A DNA stretch of 64,000 nucleotides from Vallitalea maricola (GCF_036985595.1 NZ_BTPU01000061.1:13959-77958); one strand, 5' to 3'; positions 26,501-35,325 are shown, numbered from the stretch's first letter. Notes: generated by a model not told the origin, from the letters alone. Made by a program: numbers and translations.

Positions 26501-28495
26501 AAACAAGGATGAAATTTTATCAATGATTTCTGTAGTCATAGTTGGGTCTTCAATCTTAAAATTACTTACAATATCTATCAAAAGTTCTAATTCGGCACAT
26601 GTTTCATCTATTTTTTCCCAGAGTTCTTTTCCCTCTTTTGATTTGTTAACTTTATCAACGCTATCTTGTAATTCTTTTACTTTATCAGCGTAAGGTTTAA
26701 GACCTTCAGGCTCAATTATGAACTCTACACATTTTTTAGAGAACTCCTCATTCTTATCTTTAACTTTGCCACCTAATGAATCAACGAATGGTATATCTGT
26801 ATATCTTAGGTCCCTTAGGGAAACAATCTTGCCTCGAAGATTTCGTATGTCAGCTAATACCTTTACATATTCATTTATACTATCAAATGTACCATATTCC
26901 AGTTTTTTGAGAAGTTCTTCTGCCTCATCTGAAACACTGCTTATTTGCTTCTTTGTAGCTTTTTTGATTCTTACTACTTTCTCGAATTCACCAATAGCAA
27001 ATGTTGATGTCTCTTTTATAGATATAAGTACTTCTTTTAAGTTATATACCTCTTTTTTATCAAGCCAGAAGTATGAATCTATTATTTGTTCCGATTCTTT
27101 TACAATATCAATATATATACTCTGATAGCTCTCACCTTTTTGAATGAGTTTATATACTATCTTACATTCAGCCATACAGTTTACTATATCCTTATTGCCG
27201 ATATTAAATAAGATAGAATCATTTTTACTTTCACTTACAAAGTTTTTTCCAACATAAGGTGTTTGCCATATCTGTATCATATGATTTTTTCTAGGCTCTT
27301 CTTCATTTTTGAAGACAATCATCTCACCATTATTAAAATGGGAGTATCCACTACAGACAATAGGTGTATCTATTGTCTGTTCAATTATGTTATATGAATA
27401 TACTAAATATATTCCGCTATCAATGTTATAGAAGATATACTGATAATCCTCTCCGTTAGATGAACTAATCATCTGATCAAAAACTGAATTATCCGCTGGT
27501 ACATCAAATACTTTATATTCGCCGTTTTGAAGATAATAACCCTGAGGGAATATAAGACCATGGTTTCCTGGCAGGAGCATACATGTATCTTTTATGGAAT
27601 CAATTCTTACAACATTTTTCAACTTATTGTTGAATATGAAATACCTGTAATCATTCTCCTTGTATGGCTTAATCTTAAGTATTATTATCTGGTCTAAATC
27701 CGCATAAAATATTTCAGCATCATCAAGGTTCTGGTCCTTATCCTCAACATCTTCAGAATATATCCCTTTACCTGTTTCTGTATTATCTTCTACTTTTATT
27801 GTCAAGTCTCCACCGATAGTTTCTACAAAGACTTTATCAAGAATTGAGACATGTGGATGTATCCCTGTTCTTTGATCATCTCTTGATGCTTTGACAAACT
27901 TGAATTCGTTTTTACCTATGAATTTAACTTCATGGTCACTTCTACAATCTACATATGTTAATCTTCCATCTTCTATCAGCCATTTGAATACTTTAATGTC
28001 TGTAGCATTTTTACCTGTCTGGAAAACCATATAGAAGTATGGTTCAATTATAGTGAATTTAGCGAAAAACGTATTCTTATAATATTTGTATAGCTCATCA
28101 AAATCTCTTAGAAACTGATCATCATTAATTAATTCAAGTGTCTGTTTTTGGAATGTACGATCTTTATATTGATAAATAGAAAATACATCACTAAGTTCCA
28201 CCTTGGATTTTAATCCGATATGAACATTGTAACCAAAGATAAAGAAGTCATCCACTGGCGCCATATCTCTAGGTATACAATTATTCTCGGTTATAATACG
28301 TTCGCTTCCAAGAAGCTTTGTTTCAATAGAACCAAAGACTTCTTTTCTAACGGAATTTAGTTTGTGGACACGTTCCTTTAAGTCATTACCTTGTTTTACA
28401 AGTCTGTTCTTAATAACTTCATATGTACCATTTTCCATATCGTTATTATCATTTTTAGTTTTTATATCTTTATTATCTTTAACATCCAATATCAT
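23570..28495 (-). CDS. Giant AAA+ ATPase (DUF3686 'DNA repair ATPase' type)
   Basis: A 1641-residue protein. Residues ~1-480 are strand-rich and resemble the DUF3686 region of proteins labelled ATPase involved in DNA repair. Residues ~500-870 are coiled-coil. A MoxR-like AAA+ module follows, with Walker A SPPGYGKTTLMEYIA near 1285, Walker B NNVMIYVDDIQHC near 1350 and a sensor region VVMAGNPYTESG. It starts within a few bases of the flotillin stop; ATG 28495 is close to GGTAG and TTG 28489 is an alternative. Its actual function is unknown; the label is inherited from the family. The tight link to a flotillin suggests action at the membrane. Confidence 0.8.
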   Translation of the reverse strand: MILDVKDNKDIKTKNDNNDMENGTYEVIKNRLVKQGNDLKERVHKLNSVRKEVFGSIETKLLGSERIITENNCIPRDMAPVDDFFIFGYNVHIGLKSKVELSDVFSIYQYKDRTFQKQTLELINDDQFLRDFDELYKYYKNTFFAKFTIIEPYFYMVFQTGKNATDIKVFKWLIEDGRLTYVDCRSDHEVKFIGKNEFKFVKASRDDQRTGIHPHVSILDKVFVETIGGDLTIKVEDNTETGKGIYSEDVEDKDQNLDDAEIFYADLDQIIILKIKPYKENDYRYFIFNNKLKNVVRIDSIKDTCMLLPGNHGLIFPQGYYLQNGEYKVFDVPADNSVFDQMISSSNGEDYQYIFYNIDSGIYLVYSYNIIEQTIDTPIVCSGYSHFNNGEMIVFKNEEEPRKNHMIQIWQTPYVGKNFVSESKNDSILFNIGNKDIVNCMAECKIVYKLIQKGESYQSIYIDIVKESEQIIDSYFWLDKKEVYNLKEVLISIKETSTFAIGEFEKVVRIKKATKKQISSVSDEAEELLKKLEYGTFDSINEYVKVLADIRNLRGKIVSLRDLRYTDIPFVDSLGGKVKDKNEEFSKKCVEFIIEPEGLKPYADKVKELQDSVDKVNKSKEGKELWEKIDETCAELELLIDIVSNFKIEDPTMTTEIIDKISSLFSLINNAKARLKTRVEQFTKSEMTTQFNSQMKLLSQAVVNYLDVSDTVEKCDQYLNKVMVQIQELEGKFAEFDEYIDKLGEKREELYTAFESKKQALIDKLNKRILGLVNSSERIIKGITNRLDSYDSVEKINGYLATDIMAEKVRDIISQLRELGDNVKADEISSRLKKLKEDAIRQLKDKEELYVNGANVIKLGRHHFSVNTKAIDLSIVQKDDELYYHITGTDFWDKVVHEDISRYEHVFSQSIVSESRNVYRGEYLAYLVFRAASNKQYESLDVLYSKSETQLVEIVQKYMEPRYQEGYTKGVHDSDAAKILKALLELNQNIDLLIYSSQVRALARLFWNRLIDADTKKLLTSRLRELAKVSEYFNTSPNLESYIPYIVEKLENTYNNIVLFDSKNMPDAAEYLCKEIMKNKDFVVSIEAKKIYDGFVCYLRDKNALETFELSVKNSKDDIEGLFYLIKEWVKAYGIETNAFEDIDEDELPGLLDEVIVLLIENDANLGRVINVDSKITITELVGSHYVINEGTYKLAYTRFMNKLKYYSEVTVNDYIKFQDIKKELIKEFKTELNLDEFKPKVLSSFVRNKLIDKVYLPLIGDNLAKQIGVIGENKRTDLMGMLLLVSPPGYGKTTLMEYIASRLGIILVKVNGPSLGNDVTSLDPGKANNTSARDELKKLNLALKMGNNVMIYVDDIQHCNPEFLQKFISLCDGQRKIEGVYNGIGQTYDLRGKKVAVVMAGNPYTESGEKFKIPDMLSNRADVYNLGDMLRENEEAFKLSYIENSLISNPVLSKLTSRSQKDIYGLIEMANGAERETVNLDNNYSIDELNEYTSVIEKLFRVRDVVLKVNMEYIYSAAMADEYRNEPPFKLQGSYRNMNKIAEKIVPIMNDEELNHQILASYENDSQTLTSDAEANMLKWKEIVGCLNSEEQKRLDEIKSIFLKNKLIKGDDKLGQAVSVLSNLTDNIEMIKDILSGSIK

Positions 28496-28500
28496 CTACC

Positions 28501-30522
28501 TCATTTACGTGTAGTTTCCATCAATTTTGCTGATAAGTCAGCAACTCCTGCCTTATTAACAGTATCTAATAGTTTACCTAACATTGTTTTGTCTTCACCA
28601 TTAGCATTATTCATCATTTTATTAACAGCTCCAGCTATTGATAGATTCTTTAAATCTTCAGATGTTAAGTTAAATCTACCTACTAATTCTTGTAATTGTT
28701 TCTTAAAGTAATCTGGGTCTCCTGTTATAAATGTTTCCTTTATATCACTAAGTACTTCACTATTATCAACTAAACGGTCATATGATTTACCTCTTGTAAT
28801 AGAACCAACGATTTTATCAAAGAACATAGTTTCTCCACCAACAATATCAATCTTAGCTGATTTGAGTGCTTCTGTGATAACAGCTGCTTGTGAACTTGCT
28901 ATATCTTTTTGGATATTGATATCTGCAAGTGCAATTTCTTTTTCTTTTTCTAGTTTGAGTTTGAACTCTTCATGCTCTTTTCCTACTTCGTCTAATGCTT
29001 TCATGCTAGTAGCTTTTTCTTTGATTCCTTCCGCTTCTGCCAAATATTTTTTCTTCAAGATATCAGCTTCAACATTTCCTTCTTTTTCTTTTACATCAAT
29101 CTTAGCAGTTTCACCTTTTGCCTGTGCTAAAGCTTTCGCTTCAATAACTTTTGCCTCAGCTATACCACTAGTTGATTCTTCAAGTACCTTAGCATCAACA
29201 ATTACTTTTATTGATTCTGCTTCTTTTTGTGAAGCTTTTAATTTTGCATCAGCATCAATGATTGTCTTTTCTGCAATTCTCTCAGCAGCTTGTTTTGAAG
29301 CTTCTGCTGTCTTAACTTTTATAATGAGATCCTTCTCTGATTGTTCTTCTGCTTTTTTGATAGCTACAGTTTTATAACGATCAGCTTCAGCAATTGCACG
29401 TGTATCTTTTATTTTTTCTTCCTCAACTACAGTATCTTTCTCAACAGCCACTCTTTCTCTTATAACTGACTGAATATCTTTCTTCTGAACCTCTACCTCT
29501 TTTTCTTTTTCTATAGTAGCAAGTTCAACTAACTTTTCTTTCTCTGTTCTTTCTAGTAATCTTTTTCTATCTACTCTTTCAGTCTCAACAGCTTCTGTGC
29601 TTTCTTTTGCCTTCATAGCAACAATAACTTGTCTTTCTTTATTTTGCTCAGCAACCTCTATCTCTTCTTCAGTTTTAACTCTTGCCATTTCTGACTTGAA
29701 TCTCTCTTCTTGGGCTACTTTTTCAGCTTCTGCTGTTTCTCTAGAATTAATAATCGCTATTTCTCTTTTTTGCTTAGCTTCTGCCTCAGCATTTTGCTTC
29801 TCAAGTTCTAATATAGCCTCTCTTGCAGATACATCCTGTTGTTTAATAGTTTTTTGCTTATCTCTTTCAATCTGATTAGCTAAAATTCTTTGTTCTGAAG
29901 TGAGTTCAGTTATTTTCTTGATACCTTCTGAATCCAAGATATTATTACTATTCAAAAGCCCAACATCTGTTTGTTCTAGATAATCGATTGCCGCGTCATC
30001 CATAACATAACCATTTAGATCTGTTCCAATAATCTGTAGAATTTCATTTTTGAAAGTCTCTCTTTCAGTATATAGCTGGACGAAATCAAATTTCTTACCA
30101 ACTGTTTTTAAGGCTTCTGAAAACTTGGCATCAAAGAATTCCATTAACGTTGTTGGGTCTGATGCTTTCTGGCAACCTAATAACTGAGCAACTTTCAATA
30201 CATCTTCCCTAGTTTGATTAACTCTAACAAAAAAAGCAACCCTTATATCAGCTCTTAGATTGTCTTTACAAATCAAACCATCTTTTCCTTCTCTTGCTAT
30301 TTCTACTCTTTTAACCGAGATATCCATTACTTCATATCTATGAATTATTGGTACTACAAAAATACCACCAAAACATACTATTGGACCACCAACACCATTT
30401 CTTACTATTACTTTTCCTTGTTCTACCTTGTGATAGAATCTTGAAAATAGTGCAAGTAATCCACCAACAACTATTACTACTACTCCTACAGTAGCTAATA
30501 TAATTTGAACTGAATAATTCAT
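28501..30522 (-). CDS. Flotillin-like SPFH/Band 7 protein (YqiK type)
   Basis: Residues ~8-28 form one membrane helix (IILATVGVVVIVVGGLLAL). An SPFH domain follows (~30-220, with MDISVKRVEIAREGKDGLICKD), then a very long Ala/Glu/Lys-rich coiled-coil (~225-560) and a C-terminal domain. At 673 aa it fits the flotillin/YqiK family, which scaffolds membrane microdomains. AAGGAG precedes the ATG. It is encoded between a YqiJ-like membrane protein and the AAA+ ATPase, so a three-part membrane complex is likely. Confidence 0.92.
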   Translation of the reverse strand: MNYSVQIILATVGVVVIVVGGLLALFSRFYHKVEQGKVIVRNGVGGPIVCFGGIFVVPIIHRYEVMDISVKRVEIAREGKDGLICKDNLRADIRVAFFVRVNQTREDVLKVAQLLGCQKASDPTTLMEFFDAKFSEALKTVGKKFDFVQLYTERETFKNEILQIIGTDLNGYVMDDAAIDYLEQTDVGLLNSNNILDSEGIKKITELTSEQRILANQIERDKQKTIKQQDVSAREAILELEKQNAEAEAKQKREIAIINSRETAEAEKVAQEERFKSEMARVKTEEEIEVAEQNKERQVIVAMKAKESTEAVETERVDRKRLLERTEKEKLVELATIEKEKEVEVQKKDIQSVIRERVAVEKDTVVEEEKIKDTRAIAEADRYKTVAIKKAEEQSEKDLIIKVKTAEASKQAAERIAEKTIIDADAKLKASQKEAESIKVIVDAKVLEESTSGIAEAKVIEAKALAQAKGETAKIDVKEKEGNVEADILKKKYLAEAEGIKEKATSMKALDEVGKEHEEFKLKLEKEKEIALADINIQKDIASSQAAVITEALKSAKIDIVGGETMFFDKIVGSITRGKSYDRLVDNSEVLSDIKETFITGDPDYFKKQLQELVGRFNLTSEDLKNLSIAGAVNKMMNNANGEDKTMLGKLLDTVNKAGVADLSAKLMETTRK

Positions 30523-30602
30523 TTTAACACTCCTTATTTTTTACTGAGATAATTTCATTGTTGGAACTGAATTCCTTCTAATAGAATTGTAGATTTTTAA
30601 TT

Positions 30603-31256
30603 TTATAAATCTAACTTGACAATGTAATATATATCTTTATTTGTGTCTTTTCTGCTGACAAATGCAGCTTCATCCTTATTAAATGACTCTTCCTCATACT
30701 CGGATTTAACATTAATTATTATTGAAGCACCATCTCTTTTGATTTTAGCTTGACCTAGACGTCCATCTTTCACATCACACATAAGTATGCATAGTTGTTC
30801 AAGTACTTGATTGTCTTTGTTATCTTGCATATTGCTATACTTGAATATACCTTTTAGAGGAATGGTTTCATACTTTGTCAGAAATATACTGATTATCATG
30901 GTAGGTATTAGTAATATTCCATTTAACAGACCTCCTACTGCAACAAAAGGTAAGTAATATATCAACATTGATATAATCCAAAAATTCAGTATAAATATGC
31001 TTATAATTAACATAAAAGGCAATTCTCCTACATTTAGAAACGCTAAAATTGCATAGAATGGACCTGAATTATCAGCACCTATGTCGATATCTACATCCAG
31101 AAAGTCGAAATCAAATGCACCAATAATAACAATAATCCAGTACAACAATACTACTCCTAATAAAACTGTAGGTATAATATTTACTCCCGTAACAGCATTT
31201 TTTAGCAACTCCGTTATAACAACCCCCTTACATATAAAACTTGTAATCATTACCAA
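30603..31256 (-). CDS. YqiJ/NfeD-like membrane protein with OB-fold tail
   Basis: Four hydrophobic helices (residues ~25-150) are followed by a C-terminal strand-rich domain (LCILMCDVKDGRLGQAKIKRDGASIIINVKS), the arrangement of YqiJ/NfeD partners of flotillins. The start is uncertain: the frame opens at ATG 31256, but the best ribosome site, AAGGGGG, lies inside it before a TTG at about codon 17. First gene of the flotillin operon. Confidence 0.78.
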   Translation of the reverse strand: MVMITSFICKGVVITELLKNAVTGVNIIPTVLLGVVLLYWIIVIIGAFDFDFLDVDIDIGADNSGPFYAILAFLNVGELPFMLIISIFILNFWIISMLIYYLPFVAVGGLLNGILLIPTMIISIFLTKYETIPLKGIFKYSNMQDNKDNQVLEQLCILMCDVKDGRLGQAKIKRDGASIIINVKSEYEEESFNKDEAAFVSRKDTNKDIYYIVKLDL

Positions 31257-31348
31257 ATTTTTTATTTTTTACAACACATGCTCAATTTGAAATATTTAAA
31301 AATATGTACGTGTAGAACTAAACACTAATAATATATATTATACATGTA

Positions 31349-31377
31349 ATTTTATTACCAATTCTGTATATAGTCAA
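31349..31377 (-). promoter_or_regulatory. Sigma-A-type promoter of the flotillin operon
   Basis: Minus strand TTGACT, 17 bp, TAAAAT, about 90-120 bp upstream of the YqiJ-like gene. The rest of the 31257-31566 gap holds no gene I can support. Confidence 0.5.
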
Positions 31378-31566
31378 GATATAATAGTGAGTTAAAACTT
31401 TGTTTAACATATTATTATTGATATTAAATTATTGGAATTTTTGCATTAAGTTTGTTCTGGTCAATTCTTAAGTTGGTTTATCCATACCATACCTTGCTTA
31501 GACTAATTTCATTAAATATCACTCTTAATGTTTCATATGATTTTTTTGTCTGTTAGAATAAAAATA

Positions 31567-31617
31567 TAGCCAGTTTATTCCATGATAAATCTGTTATTAT
31601 CATAGGATGACTGGCTA
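31567..31617 (-). terminator. Terminator of GNAT gene
   Basis: Long stem TAGCCAGT...ACTGGCTA with an extended inner pairing (ATGATAA/TTATCAT), followed on the minus strand by TATTTTTATTC. It is about 70 bp after the acetyltransferase stop. Confidence 0.75.
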
Positions 31618-31683
31618 CAATTACTTTACTTCTAACTATTATTTTTTTAATTTATATTTATTTATTACTAAGAAACTATACTG

Positions 31684-32412
31684 TTACATATTCTTTGCCC
31701 AGTAAATAGCAGGAATATCTGATTTTTCATTAAACCCTAATTTCTTTGCTAGGTTAATGGATTCCTTCCTAAATGGCCAACAAGACCAGTTTGGTATAAG
31801 TTCATTGGAAATACAATAATCAATGAATTCCATGGCAACTGTAGTCGCATATCCTTTTCTTCTATATGCCTCTTTTGTATTTATATTTATTTCTGCTTCA
31901 CCTGAACCTACTGCAATTGACATACACTCACTTATTATCTCTTCATTATTAACAATTCTAAATCCAAAATTTGATGTATCCTTGATTTTTTTAACTTCAT
32001 CTTTGTAAGTTATTTTATCGTATCTATTTCTAACTTCTTTATACTTATCTACATCAAAGCTAAAAGTTTTCCTTTGAATAGTAATACAACCACGTTTCTT
32101 AAACATTTTATCAATTTCCATCCACTTGTCAGAGCATAAAAATAGTATTAGCTCCTTGTCCTTTGATTTCGGAATCTTTTCATCAAATATATACTTGATT
32201 AGCTTTTTATTAAAGTTGGTATTGTCTTCAAAACCAACTAGATATAAAAATTCACCTTCTATAAATGCAGTTTTTGGTGTAGCCATATTGTCTACAAAAA
32301 TTCTACCTTTTAAGTTACCCTCTACAACTGAAAATATTAGTGCTCTACTATGGCTTATATTATCAATCAGTGGTTTAATCCTTCCAAAATCTTGTTCTTT
32401 TAATTCAAACAT
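31684..32412 (-). CDS. GNAT family N-acetyltransferase (two-domain)
   Basis: 242-residue protein with a divergent N-terminal half and a C-terminal GNAT domain. The acetyl-CoA loop is readable in ININTKEAYRRKGYATTVAMEF (R-R-K-G-Y-A), followed by PNWSCWPFRKESINLAKKLGF. It resembles the GNAT_acetyltran family, whose substrates are mostly unknown. GGGGGGG lies seven bases before the ATG. Confidence 0.83.
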   Translation of the reverse strand: MFELKEQDFGRIKPLIDNISHSRALIFSVVEGNLKGRIFVDNMATPKTAFIEGEFLYLVGFEDNTNFNKKLIKYIFDEKIPKSKDKELILFLCSDKWMEIDKMFKKRGCITIQRKTFSFDVDKYKEVRNRYDKITYKDEVKKIKDTSNFGFRIVNNEEIISECMSIAVGSGEAEININTKEAYRRKGYATTVAMEFIDYCISNELIPNWSCWPFRKESINLAKKLGFNEKSDIPAIYWAKNM

Positions 32413-32540
32413 TATATTCCCCCCGTTTGTTATAATTCATGCCGTTTTTAGCAATCATTTTCTTTGGGTATTATTATACTAATTATAATTTTTTTTACTA
32501 CCTTATCTTCTCTTAGGAAATAAAGATGATATTTAATGAT

Positions 32541-32570
32541 AAAATTTAAGCCTACCAATTAAGGCAGGCT
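32541..32570 (-). terminator. Terminator of secreted-protein gene
   Basis: Minus strand AGCCTGCC-TTAAT-GGTAGGCT followed by TAAATTTTATC, about 35 bp after the stop at 32604. Confidence 0.65.
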
Positions 32571-32603
32571 CGTACTAAAGTAAATCTAATTTATCTTTTT
32601 TTA

Positions 32604-33044
32604 TTAATCCATATCAAAACATAATTCGTATGGTTCTGCTAAATTTCCACCATCATAGTCTACACGTACATATACATAATCATTCTTATTTACATCAGTT
32701 TTGTAATTCTCATTACCCTTACAATCAGAAATCTTTATCAGTATATCCTCTGATGAATCATAAACATAAAAATCTATGTCTATATCACTACTAGCTTCAC
32801 CAAAATAAAAATCTATATCCATCTCTCCAGATGTAGTGGCAACAAGTTTAAAATAATCAGTATCATCATAACCATTTACAGTTCCATGAACAAATGTATT
32901 ACTCTCTTCTACATCATAAGTATCCGCATTTTCCATTGTATCATTATTTTCATCTTCTACATATTCTTTATAAGCTGCATTTGCAATCATGCCTTGTGAT
33001 AAAATTAAACTTCCAGCTAATATTAAACCTAATATTTTTTTCAT
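32604..33044 (-). CDS. Secreted protein with PPC-like beta domain
   Basis: A signal peptide (MKKILGLILAGSLILSQGMIANA) is followed by an acidic ~120-residue domain. The pattern ENADTYDVEESNTFVHGTVNGYDDTDYFKLVA is that of bacterial pre-peptidase C-terminal (PPC) domains, here without any catalytic domain. ATG 33044 follows AAGGGGG; the upstream frame has no ribosome site. Secreted, role unknown. Confidence 0.82.
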   Translation of the reverse strand: MKKILGLILAGSLILSQGMIANAAYKEYVEDENNDTMENADTYDVEESNTFVHGTVNGYDDTDYFKLVATTSGEMDIDFYFGEASSDIDIDFYVYDSSEDILIKISDCKGNENYKTDVNKNDYVYVRVDYDGGNLAEPYELCFDMD

Positions 33045-33264
33045 TCTATTATCCCCCTTAATTAAATCAACTTTAGTACAATGTATACAATACACTTATC
33101 ACAATAAAAAGTCTGTCAAATATTGTATGTAAAATTCGCAATTTTTGACACATTTACATTATTGTTAATATTTAGTTTATTTCAATTATGTTTAATATTT
33201 TTTTATCTATATTTTAATATGAACTATTCTATTATTAAAGTTTTTTTGAAAAAAGGTATTAATA

Positions 33265-33420
33265 TTAACAATCTAGTTCTCGGTCAAGTATTTCTGCTCT
33301 AACTGTCACTCCTGACTGGGTCATCCATGAGCCTTCAAATTTTGTAAAATCATACTCTATCTGCTCCATCATTTCTAGCGTTTTATCATCAACTACTATA
33401 GGATTAATTTTTGATTCTGC
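33265..33420 (-). pseudogene. Fragment of a polyketide-type O-methyltransferase
   Basis: 52 open codons without a start codon. The peptide contains LEMMEQIEYDFTKFEG and SWMTQSGVTVRAEILDREL, which resembles the N-terminus of LCM-type methyltransferases. It ends in TAA before any SAM motif, so only a remnant is left. It overlaps the end of the next fragment in another frame. Confidence 0.5.
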
Positions 33421-33724
33421 TTATATTTGGTATGCTCTTATATATTATTTTGTCATTATTAATAGATGTAATAGCATCTACACACCTCATACCAAATCCA
33501 TTTTGAAAGAATGTATTTATTGCTATCTGATCATGGGCGTATATTGCTATCGCGTGATTAAATAGTTCTTGTTCAACCCAGATTTTCGCCACTTCTTGAT
33601 ATAACATTGAATAAATATATGCTCTATTTTCTTTAATTGTTCCATGACCATGTATGGGACAGAATATACCTTTTACATTACCAAAAAAATTGTTAATCGG
33701 TCCATAACCAGTAATGAATATCAT
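33404..33724 (-). pseudogene. Truncated acetyltransferase-like gene
   Basis: 106 residues resembling part of a GNAT protein: LYQEVAKIWVEQELFNHAIAIYAHDQIAINTFFQNGFGMRC is typical of the region before and around the family's Gly-Phe motif. No acetyl-CoA loop follows. With the adjacent methyltransferase fragment it suggests a decayed or rearranged segment. It could be a short intact gene of another family. Confidence 0.45.
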
Positions 33725-33786
33725 TTATTGTTTTCCTCTTTTCTACCTACTCTGTTTTCTCCGCAAAACTCTTTTCATTACTAAAT

Positions 33787-34461
33787 CTAATTTTTATGGA
33801 TAATAAGAAAAACACTTGACTCATCTACCTCATGAATTTTATAGTCATACCCTGATAAATCTCCAATCTCTTCTAAATCTTTCTGAGTATGCGTAGTAGC
33901 TTTAAAACCATCCTTACAAATAATAACTCCATCCTTTGATTTATCATAATCAAGCTCACCTATTAACCCCTTATCAGCTTGTTCTTCAAACCACATTAGC
34001 CTATACTCCCAAAATTTTTCACTATAAGTACTGAAAAAAATTTTTCCACCACTCATAACCATTTTCAAAATCTTCTCAATCAAATCAGTCGATTTAATCT
34101 TCATTGCAGACAAACCATTTTGCAAACAAAGTACTACATCAAACTTTTCTTCGAACTGAAGATTATGTACGTCCATATCTATAATCTTTGCATTGTGACT
34201 ATCCTTCAAATATTCCTTTCCTAACTCAACACTTTCTACAGAAACATCAATGCCAACAATTGATTTACAATCACCCGCTAATTCCTTAACAATACGTCCA
34301 TAACCTGCACCTAATTCCAAAACCCTTTCACTGCTTGTCAGATTATCTCTAACAAAAGAGATTTCCGCATCCAAATACTGTTTTACTCTGGGTATTTCAG
34401 TTTCGTATGCCTTAAATAACATTGTTGAATTTAATTTTTGTGCATAATAATTATTTTTCAT
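33787..34461 (-). CDS. Class I SAM-dependent methyltransferase
   Basis: The SAM-binding motif I is VLELGAGYGRIVKELAG, the acidic loop end is VGIDVSVESV, and motif IV is FDVVLCLQNGLSAM. About 224 aa. The start is ATG 34461, seven bases after GGGAGG. The substrate cannot be assigned. It is the last ordinary gene before the mobile region. Confidence 0.88.
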   Translation of the reverse strand: MKNNYYAQKLNSTMLFKAYETEIPRVKQYLDAEISFVRDNLTSSERVLELGAGYGRIVKELAGDCKSIVGIDVSVESVELGKEYLKDSHNAKIIDMDVHNLQFEEKFDVVLCLQNGLSAMKIKSTDLIEKILKMVMSGGKIFFSTYSEKFWEYRLMWFEEQADKGLIGELDYDKSKDGVIICKDGFKATTHTQKDLEEIGDLSGYDYKIHEVDESSVFLIIHKN

Positions 34462-34589
34462 CAATAAACCTCCCTTTCAAAAACTTAAAATATATTAACC
34501 CATAGTTTTGAAAAAAATTCTTTTATACTAATATTCAAATTCAATATATACTCAATTATATACCCTTTATTTATTGTTTTCAAACCTTC

Positions 34590-34635
34590 AGCATCATTAG
34601 CAATTCATTATCTATGCTAACCAAAAAACTACACT
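34590..34635. repeat. Duplicate of the sigK junction (att-like), outer copy
   Basis: 46 bp nearly identical to 36821-36866 (GCATCATTAGCAATTCATTA..., four or so differences). Read on the minus strand it repeats the first ~13 codons of spoIIIC (VSIDNELLMML) and then hits TGA. The match also includes ~15 bp on the element side, so it looks like a second attachment site or a remnant of one. The surrounding 34465-34720 sequence has no gene. Confidence 0.75.
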
Positions 34636-34722
34636 CCAAATTGAATATATATAATTACTATCTCAGCAACAAGAATATATAATGTATTAGTATATATATA
34701 ATTTGTCTTTATAACTATTTGT

Positions 34723-34751
34723 TTTACATTGTTTTAATATTCTGTTATAAT
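34723..34751 (+). promoter_or_regulatory. Promoter of toxin-like gene, copy A
   Basis: TTTACA, 17 bp, TATAAT, about 50 bp upstream of the small reading frame; identical spacing in copy B. Confidence 0.7.
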
Positions 34752-34799
34752 ATTACTAATATGGTGTGTCCCTCGCCTGACGAATGGGGAGGACCTTTT

Positions 34800-34892
34800 A
34801 TGAATACTTTTATTATTATTTTAGGTATTATTTTAACCTTGTTAAAAATTACTGAAACATTAATTAATATTCACATAAAGTTAAAAGGCTAG
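34800..34892 (+). CDS. 30-residue hydrophobic peptide, type I toxin-like, copy A
   Basis: MNTFIIILGIILTLLK then a short polar tail ending KLKG: one membrane helix plus a basic end, as in Fst/TxpA/holin-like toxins. A strong ribosome site (GGGGAGG) lies seven bases before the ATG and can pair with an upstream GTCC-CTC, so initiation may be masked. Downstream, a conserved AGAGGGAC could pair with the 5' GTCCCTC, an arrangement typical of type I toxin mRNAs. No antisense RNA is proven. Conserved at near identity in copy B. Confidence 0.6.
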   Translation: MNTFIIILGIILTLLKITETLINIHIKLKG

Positions 34893-34996
34893 GGTATTGA
34901 ATACTAAAAAGCCCTTTAGACAATTCAGTACCTATCTCCTCAATCCTAGAGGGACAATACCATATTGGAACAAATGCCTTATAATCTTTATCTTAA

Positions 34997-35134
34997 TTAA
35001 GTAGTTTTCTCTTGGATTTCTTTATCCTTTGAAGCTTTTGTGACTGCAGATTGAGCCTCATACTCATTCTGACTCTCTGCTAATCTAAGTAATTTTTGTA
35101 CTTTCTCTATAACTGATTCTAATTCATTTTGCAT
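34997..35134 (-). pseudogene. Internally deleted DUF2786-type gene, copy A
   Basis: 45 codons remain: the first ~34 match the N-terminus of the 219-aa protein at 55929-56588 (ESVIEKVQKLLRLAESQNEY), and the last ~11 match its C-terminus (SKDKEIQEK). The 174 missing codons were removed in frame, leaving the ribosome site GGGGG and both ends intact. Whether the short peptide is made is unknown. Confidence 0.8.
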
Positions 35135-35296
35135 CTCTAATTCCCCCTTTGTAAAATCAATCTTTTACAGTTGTTCCTGAACTAGACCAAACTTTAGTGG
35201 CTAAACTTATTAATCATTTTTAGATTTAATTTAATTCCTTAATTCCTACTTATGTCCCGATTATGTCTGGTTCATTACTGACTGTGTCCAAATGCA

Positions 35297-35325
35297 TTGT
35301 ACTTGTTATAAATCTGTATTATACT
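35297..35325 (+). promoter_or_regulatory. Promoter of Nudix-like gene, copy A
   Basis: TTGTAC, 17 bp, TATACT, about 35 bp before the ATG; the same sequence occurs before copy B. Confidence 0.7.
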
